The notes under the pieces: model-generated | The model's database searches: none | What the model was told of the DNA's origin: nothing | Seen by the model: the letters and a program-made list of their open reading frames with translations, nothing else | Translations under genes and position numbers: made by a program | Shown here: positions 60,701-64,000 of the stretch, piece after piece | How positions within the stretch are numbered: the first letter of the stretch is position 1 | Layout: each line of letters begins with the position of its first letter | DNA from: CAZEDM01 sp964511075 | GTDB taxonomy: Bacteria; Zixibacteria; MSB-5A5; RBG-16-43-9 | Assembly: GCA_964511075.1 (NCBI GenBank) | Contig: CAZEDM010000005.1 | Span: 186,001-250,000, forward strand | Direction: 5' to 3' | Length of the DNA: 64,000 nucleotides

Positions 60701-62639
60701 GGCTGGCAAGCCCTTGATGGTTGAGGACATAACTCAGGATCCCCGACTGACGCGCTTGGTCATGAGAAAAGAAGGGCTGCATTCCTTCTTGGGAGTTCCT
60801 CTGAAGTCCAAGGGAAAGGTCTTGGGCACCCTGTTCGTGATTAGTCAAAAGAACAGAGAATATCATGAGGAGGAGATCAGCCTTTTGCTTTCCATAGGAA
60901 ATCAGATAGGCATGGCCGTGGAGAATGCTTTTCTTTTTCAGGAGACGCAGAAATGGATTGTACAGTTGGAGGCTATAAGAAATATAACCAACAGATTAAA
61001 CAAACTGAATGATGTCAAAACGGTAGCCTTTGCGGTGATGGATGAGATAAAGAAGGTGATAGAGTTTGATAACTGCAGGGTTTATCTCCTAAGCGAGAAT
61101 AAGGAGGAGCTTATCCCTATTGCCTTTGGCAGCGAGATGGAGGAATATAAAGGTGAGACTGAAGAGGTCCTGCGTCTTAGGATAGGGGAGGGGATCACCG
61201 GCTGGGTTGCACAAACAGATGAGCCTCAGATAATAGATGATGTGGAAAGACATCCCCGTTCGCGCCATGTTCCTGGAACTCCTTATATCGATGAATCGAT
61301 GGTAGCCTCACCTATGGTCTACGAAGGAGAGGTCAGAGGTGTGATCACCTTATCCAAGTTGGGATTAAAACAGTTCAACCAGAATCATCTCTCCTTGCTG
61401 AACATATTGGCCAATGAAGCCGCAGTGGCGATTGAAAACGCCAGTCTCTTCGAGAGCTTAAAACAGGCTTACGCTAAACTGAAAGAGGCTCAGGAACAGT
61501 TGATTCAATCCGAGAAGTTGAGGGCATTGGGCGAGATGGCTGGAGGCGTGGCTCACGATTTCAACAACCTCCTGGGCGCAATCCTGGGCAGGGCCCAGCT
61601 TCTGCTTCTCTCCTCTCAGGATGAAAAGGCGAAAAAGGGGCTCAGGATAATCGAGAAGGCAGCCCTGGACGGAGCTGAGACGGTCAGGAGAATTCAGGAG
61701 TTTACCCGCCTTAGGGCAGATGATAACTTTATGATGGTTGATGTAAACCAGATCCTGAAAGAGTCCCTGGAGATTACCAAGCACAGATGGAAGAATGAGG
61801 TTCAGAGGAAAGGGGTTTCAATTCAGGTAGAGACCTCACTGGGAAAAGACCTCGTCTCGGTAGCGGGTAACCCCTCTGAGCTTAGAGAGGTTTTCGTAAA
61901 TATGATCCTGAATGCTGTTGATGCCATGCCCAGCGGGGGGACTATCACCGTCTCCTCTGAGTCAAATGAGAGAAATATAATAGCCTCAATAGCTGATACC
62001 GGCATAGGGATGTCAGAGGAAGTTAAAAAGAAGGTCTTCGATCCATTCTTCACCACCAAAGGTCCCAAGGGGAACGGACTGGGGATGAGTGTAGCCTACG
62101 GGATAATCGTAAGACATAATGGCAAGATCTTAATAGAAAGCCAGGAGGGCAAGGGGAGCGTTTTCAGGGTGAAGCTACCCAAAAGAAAAATCGAGGAAAA
62201 GGAACCAGCCCTGAGTAGTACAAAGGAGGGAACTAAAAAGGAGAAAGTGCTGATAATAGACGATGAACCCGCTATCCGGGAGCTTCTCTGTGATATCCTG
62301 CAATCAGATGGTCACCAGGTTACGGCAGTGGATAATAGCTTGAAAGGTGTGGAGCTTTTTGAAAAAGAGGAGTTCGGGATTGTATTTACGGATCTGAGCA
62401 TGCCGGAGATGTCCGGCTGGGAGGTAGCGGATAAGCTAAAATCCCTGAACCCGGGGGTGTCCATCATAATGGTGACCGGCTGGGGCACTCAGGTGGACAG
62501 CAAAAAGCTAAAAGAGCACAAGATTGACCTTTTGATGACCAAACCCTTTGAGATAAAAAAGCTTCTTGAGATTCTGACCCAGGCTCAGAATATAAGAAAA
62601 GACAGAGAGGGAAGAAGAACAGAGATGATAAATACTTAA
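57753..62639 (+). CDS. Hybrid sensor histidine kinase with seven PAS and two GAF domains
   Basis: A 1628-residue cytosolic kinase. Seven PAS domains run from about 20-135, 136-258, 259-384, 385-513, 514-643, 644-770 and 771-898. GAF domains lie at about 910-1060 and 1080-1235. The kinase core follows: the phospho-accepting H in GEMAGGVAHDFNNLLGAILG (about 1268), an N-box with MILNAVDAMPSGG, and IADTGIGMSEEV and GNGLGMSVAYGI. A C-terminal receiver (about 1498-1615) has IIDDEP and FTDLSMPEMSG, with Asp about 1546. The first PAS carries four cysteines (C-x10-C...C-x6-CPL) that might bind a metal or redox cofactor. No membrane segment is seen and no response regulator is adjacent. The signal is unknown. 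Confidence 0.93.
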   Translation: MRPFLKKNSLSEQLKDEKFILDSLQDEVLIFDLEGKLLHANDKFLNNKGMSLPEIEGKTCYQLLYNLNEECKLTDKICPLKEVLQNSLPVRVTYKQNNRYLEISASPLKDKRNKIVGMIGLFRDITEEEKKKEESEEKYRNLIEKSHDAIVILQDDKIKLANQRVVDLTGYSRKELEELDFKKAIATEHREIVLDRYKRRQKGEEVTDHYEFAILTKNGQRKDVEMNVALVEFRGKIASFAFLKDVTEKKIAESELKKVKEYLNNIINTSQVAITVVDNDWNISIFNQGAERLTGYKGEEVIEKRKVQDFYADEKDFVFIQKKLSEEGLIENYETTLLKKDGSKIPISISVSLLRDREGKPIGSIGISTDISQRRKMEGELRESEARLNAIIKNTPNVAIESFDINGKVLYWNKAAEKVFGWTGAEALGKSLDQLILDEKSTNEFLATLREIDKTNKPSGPSEWRCKNKSGIEIVTYSTIFPIPSTDGRKEFICMDVDITGLKKAERALRKSEEKYRFLYEKSSTINLIIGIDGTIKDVNEEAIKRFGYSKEEIVGRGALDFVIPQQRDKVALLLERDFKREHTPEMEIEICAKDGTAYTLLFSAGSSMLYEGDQSNSILVTGIDVSERIHAEKALRESEERLREFASAVTDVIYRYDPVNNQYDFISPSFERQTGYSLEEIKKDPKTLTREITHPDDAERVFSEVETHIKKGPGAGPLLSTYRIVRRDGQLIWVSDRKDIEFTPEGKVHRINGIVRDITQRKKAEEEIRCLKEFNQEIIDKLPLGVLRLDKGGKIVYENSKMNEIMGAEKGEKSKALGLKVTQVPYAIEGGAVKPLTDLLSGTPFEYQIIPFTSLNGRKTILSVNGVPLFDREGKPDGAVLLIEDITESKKVEQKIIQTNKELKALNAIASIANQSLNLESILKKTLDKVLELLDCQAGGIYLLNQEDEELELKFCKGLSPDAVKKIDRLRLGEGFSGRIAQAGKPLMVEDITQDPRLTRLVMRKEGLHSFLGVPLKSKGKVLGTLFVISQKNREYHEEEISLLLSIGNQIGMAVENAFLFQETQKWIVQLEAIRNITNRLNKLNDVKTVAFAVMDEIKKVIEFDNCRVYLLSENKEELIPIAFGSEMEEYKGETEEVLRLRIGEGITGWVAQTDEPQIIDDVERHPRSRHVPGTPYIDESMVASPMVYEGEVRGVITLSKLGLKQFNQNHLSLLNILANEAAVAIENASLFESLKQAYAKLKEAQEQLIQSEKLRALGEMAGGVAHDFNNLLGAILGRAQLLLLSSQDEKAKKGLRIIEKAALDGAETVRRIQEFTRLRADDNFMMVDVNQILKESLEITKHRWKNEVQRKGVSIQVETSLGKDLVSVAGNPSELREVFVNMILNAVDAMPSGGTITVSSESNERNIIASIADTGIGMSEEVKKKVFDPFFTTKGPKGNGLGMSVAYGIIVRHNGKILIESQEGKGSVFRVKLPKRKIEEKEPALSSTKEGTKKEKVLIIDDEPAIRELLCDILQSDGHQVTAVDNSLKGVELFEKEEFGIVFTDLSMPEMSGWEVADKLKSLNPGVSIIMVTGWGTQVDSKKLKEHKIDLLMTKPFEIKKLLEILTQAQNIRKDREGRRTEMINT

Positions 62640-62689
62640 CTTTTGATTTTCCCTGATAGGCGATAATATTATCAACCTTAAGGATTAAT

Positions 62690-62718
62690 GCCGCGGCTTG
62701 AGTTAAGCCCTGGCTTTT
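62690..62718 (+). terminator. Possible terminator after the PAS kinase
   Basis: GGCTT-GAGTT-AAGCC is a short stem followed by CTGGC and then seven T. The spacing between stem and T-run is not ideal. Confidence 0.35.
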
Positions 62719-62722
62719 TTTA

Positions 62723-62750
62723 TTGACTTTTATCCATTTTGAGATAAAAT
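62723..62750 (+). promoter_or_regulatory. Predicted promoter of the 179-residue gene
   Basis: TTGACT, 16 bp, then TAAAAT. The predicted transcript has a leader of about 48 nt. An AGGCTAAATAG stretch before the start is a poor ribosome site. Confidence 0.5.
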
Positions 62751-62805
62751 TAAGTATGAAAAATTTTATATCTATTACCCTACCGGAAAAGGCTAAATAG
62801 ATTTT

Positions 62806-63345
62806 ATGAAAAAAGATAAAGAGAAAATAGTAGGGTACCCTGAATGGGCTCAGAAACCTTGGTGGGTTAGGCCAGACGGGAGCATTCTCACTGAATATTT
62901 GAAGGTCCTAATCGGCATTAAAAAAAACGTACCTAATATTAGTGCTCGCATTCATGAAGTCTCCACAATTATTTCACTTCGATATCTATCAAATCTTATT
63001 TTTAATGGTGGCAAAATTACAAAGGAAAATGTAAATCCAAATACAAAAATGGGACCGGATATAAAAATTGAAGGAACAGCATCCAACGGTCACCGCTATA
63101 AGTGTTACGCTGAAGTTGTAACCAACTTTAGTTTTAAAGAGGGACCAGAAGCTAACAGACTTTACAGCAATGTTAAAAAATTGAAGGATTCTGATGCAGA
63201 CAAGAAATTTTTGGTAGTCCTATTTGAGAAATTAATTGAAAAAGCCGAAGGAAGATGTAAAAAACGAAGAAATAATCCCATAGATTTAGATAAGCATAAT
63301 ATACTAATCTTATCTATTGAGAAGATGATTGGGTCAACTCTATAA
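62806..63345 (+). CDS. Hypothetical protein (179 residues)
   Basis: A 179-residue basic protein I do not recognise. It has no signal peptide or membrane segment. The central part (MGPDIKIEGTASNGHRYKCY followed by AEVVTNF) resembles the strand pattern of PD-(D/E)xK nucleases, but a lysine at the proper place is missing, so this is weak. It has its own promoter-like sequence and lower GC than the flanking genes, which suggests acquisition. Confidence 0.6.
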   Translation: MKKDKEKIVGYPEWAQKPWWVRPDGSILTEYLKVLIGIKKNVPNISARIHEVSTIISLRYLSNLIFNGGKITKENVNPNTKMGPDIKIEGTASNGHRYKCYAEVVTNFSFKEGPEANRLYSNVKKLKDSDADKKFLVVLFEKLIEKAEGRCKKRRNNPIDLDKHNILILSIEKMIGSTL

Positions 63346-63422
63346 GCTTTGAAAAATTTTAGGGAACAAATAATTTGACAAGTCGTTATCCAGACCATAA
63401 CAACGACGTATAAAGGATTATA

Positions 63423-64000
63423 ATGGAAAACATCACCCAAATTCTTTTTTTACTGCTTCTGATCTTTGCCTCTGCCAAGTTCCTGGGTGAGGTCTTCGAG
63501 AGGTTTAAGCAGTCGGCGGTGATTGGAGAGATATTAGCCGGGGTTATCCTGGGCCCGGTTCTGAAGCTGACCGGAGCTTACGAACTATTTCCGGCACTAA
63601 ACCTGATCGGGACATCAGAGATATTTCAGGTTCTGGCTGAGATCGGGGTTATAATCCTGCTTTTCAACGTGGGGCTTCACACCAAAGTCGAGGAGATTAT
63701 GCAGGTGGGGAAGAACTCTCTGGTGGTTGCATTCCTGGGAGTGGTCTTTCCCTTTATCTTCGGGTATCTTTACACCCTGATCATAAATCATACCACGGTA
63801 GAGGCTATGTTCATCGGTGCGGCTATGGTGGCTACCAGCGTGGGAATAACTGCCAGGGTCTTTGCAGATCTGGGCATCGTGGAGACCAGGGCGGCACGGA
63901 TCATCTTGGGAGCAGCAGTTATAGATGATGTCATCGGACTGGTGGTCTTGGCTGTTGTTACCGGACTGGGCAAGGGAGCCTTATCTCTGGTAAAAATTGG
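63423..64000 (+). CDS. Cation:proton antiporter, CPA2 family (partial, C-terminus beyond window)
   Basis: The first 192 residues of a monovalent cation/proton antiporter. Hydrophobic helices are separated by short loops: VIGEILAGVILGP, AEIGVIILLFNVGLHTKVEE, FIGAAMVATSVGITARVFADLG and AAVIDDVIGLVVLAVV. The double-Asp IDD in helix V is the ion-binding ND/DD motif of electrogenic CPA2 exchangers. The gene continues past the right edge. Confidence 0.92.
   Translation, partial: MENITQILFLLLLIFASAKFLGEVFERFKQSAVIGEILAGVILGPVLKLTGAYELFPALNLIGTSEIFQVLAEIGVIILLFNVGLHTKVEEIMQVGKNSLVVAFLGVVFPFIFGYLYTLIINHTTVEAMFIGAAMVATSVGITARVFADLGIVETRAARIILGAAVIDDVIGLVVLAVVTGLGKGALSLVKI

Noticed and set aside
1..64000. 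tRNA, rRNA, CRISPR, transposase or integrase genes
   Set aside because: I looked for TTCGAATC-type T-arms, regularly spaced direct repeats and transposase or tyrosine-recombinase motifs and found none that would hold up. A covariance search could still find small RNAs.

Overview
This window is the replication-origin region of a bacterial chromosome. It holds the classic rpmH-rnpA-yidD-yidC-mnmE ... mnmG-rsmG-parA-parB arm on the left and dnaA-dnaN-...-gyrB-gyrA on the right. The switch between the arms lies at about 19.46-19.95 kb. Every convincing gene left of it is on the minus strand and every convincing gene right of it is on the plus strand, so all transcription runs away from the origin. 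DnaA boxes lie between rpmH and dnaA and between dnaA and dnaN. Two parS-like palindromes flank mnmG.

The organism looks like an uncultured Gram-negative-type bacterium. It has many lipoproteins with TonB C-terminal domains, a YidC with a large periplasmic domain, LspA, and a eukaryote-like (type 2) isoleucyl-tRNA synthetase. The mix of PAS-rich kinases, PD40 and WG-repeat lipoproteins, DivIVA and dispersed palindromic repeats would fit an FCB-type or WOR-3/Zixibacteria-like candidate phylum. That placement is an inference and is not proven here.

Layout. 0-1.9 kb: a partial sensor kinase and an unknown membrane protein. 1.9-6.2 kb: parB, parA, rsmG, mnmG. 6.3-8.6 kb: an M1 metallopeptidase. 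8.6-15.65 kb: an accessory island of small same-strand genes lying between mnmE and mnmG. It carries a GNAT acetyltransferase, a 2H phosphoesterase, a methyltransferase, a TIGR02391 protein, a 56-residue protein, a TIR/zinc-ribbon protein, a BstYI-like restriction-modification pair, two unknowns and a GIY-YIG protein. It contains one good attC-like site and a repeated intergenic element, so it may be an integron-type cassette array. 15.66-19.46 kb: mnmE, yidC, yidD, rnpA, rpmH. 19.9-29.5 kb: dnaA, dnaN, a WG-repeat lipoprotein, a DciA-like helicase loader, gyrB, gyrA. 29.8-39.4 kb: housekeeping genes (yggS, divIVA, purine nucleoside phosphorylase, CDF exporter, ileS, dksA-like, lspA, rluD-like, ferritin) interrupted by a GIY-YIG/CxxC-peptide insertion. 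39.6-43.3 kb: three tandem paralogous propeller lipoproteins, each behind a near-identical consensus promoter placed so close that the mRNA should be leaderless; the third copy looks like a chimera of the other two. 43.5-57.6 kb: sirtuin, radical SAM protein, TPR-TonB lipoprotein, pyrK-pyrD-pyrF, nnr, M20 peptidase, propeller protein, thiL, YbbR protein, tsaD. 57.7-64 kb: a 1628-residue seven-PAS hybrid histidine kinase, an unknown gene and a partial CPA2 antiporter.

No tRNA, rRNA, CRISPR array, transposase or integrase gene was recognised in the window. Many intergenic gaps hold palindromic repeats of several families.
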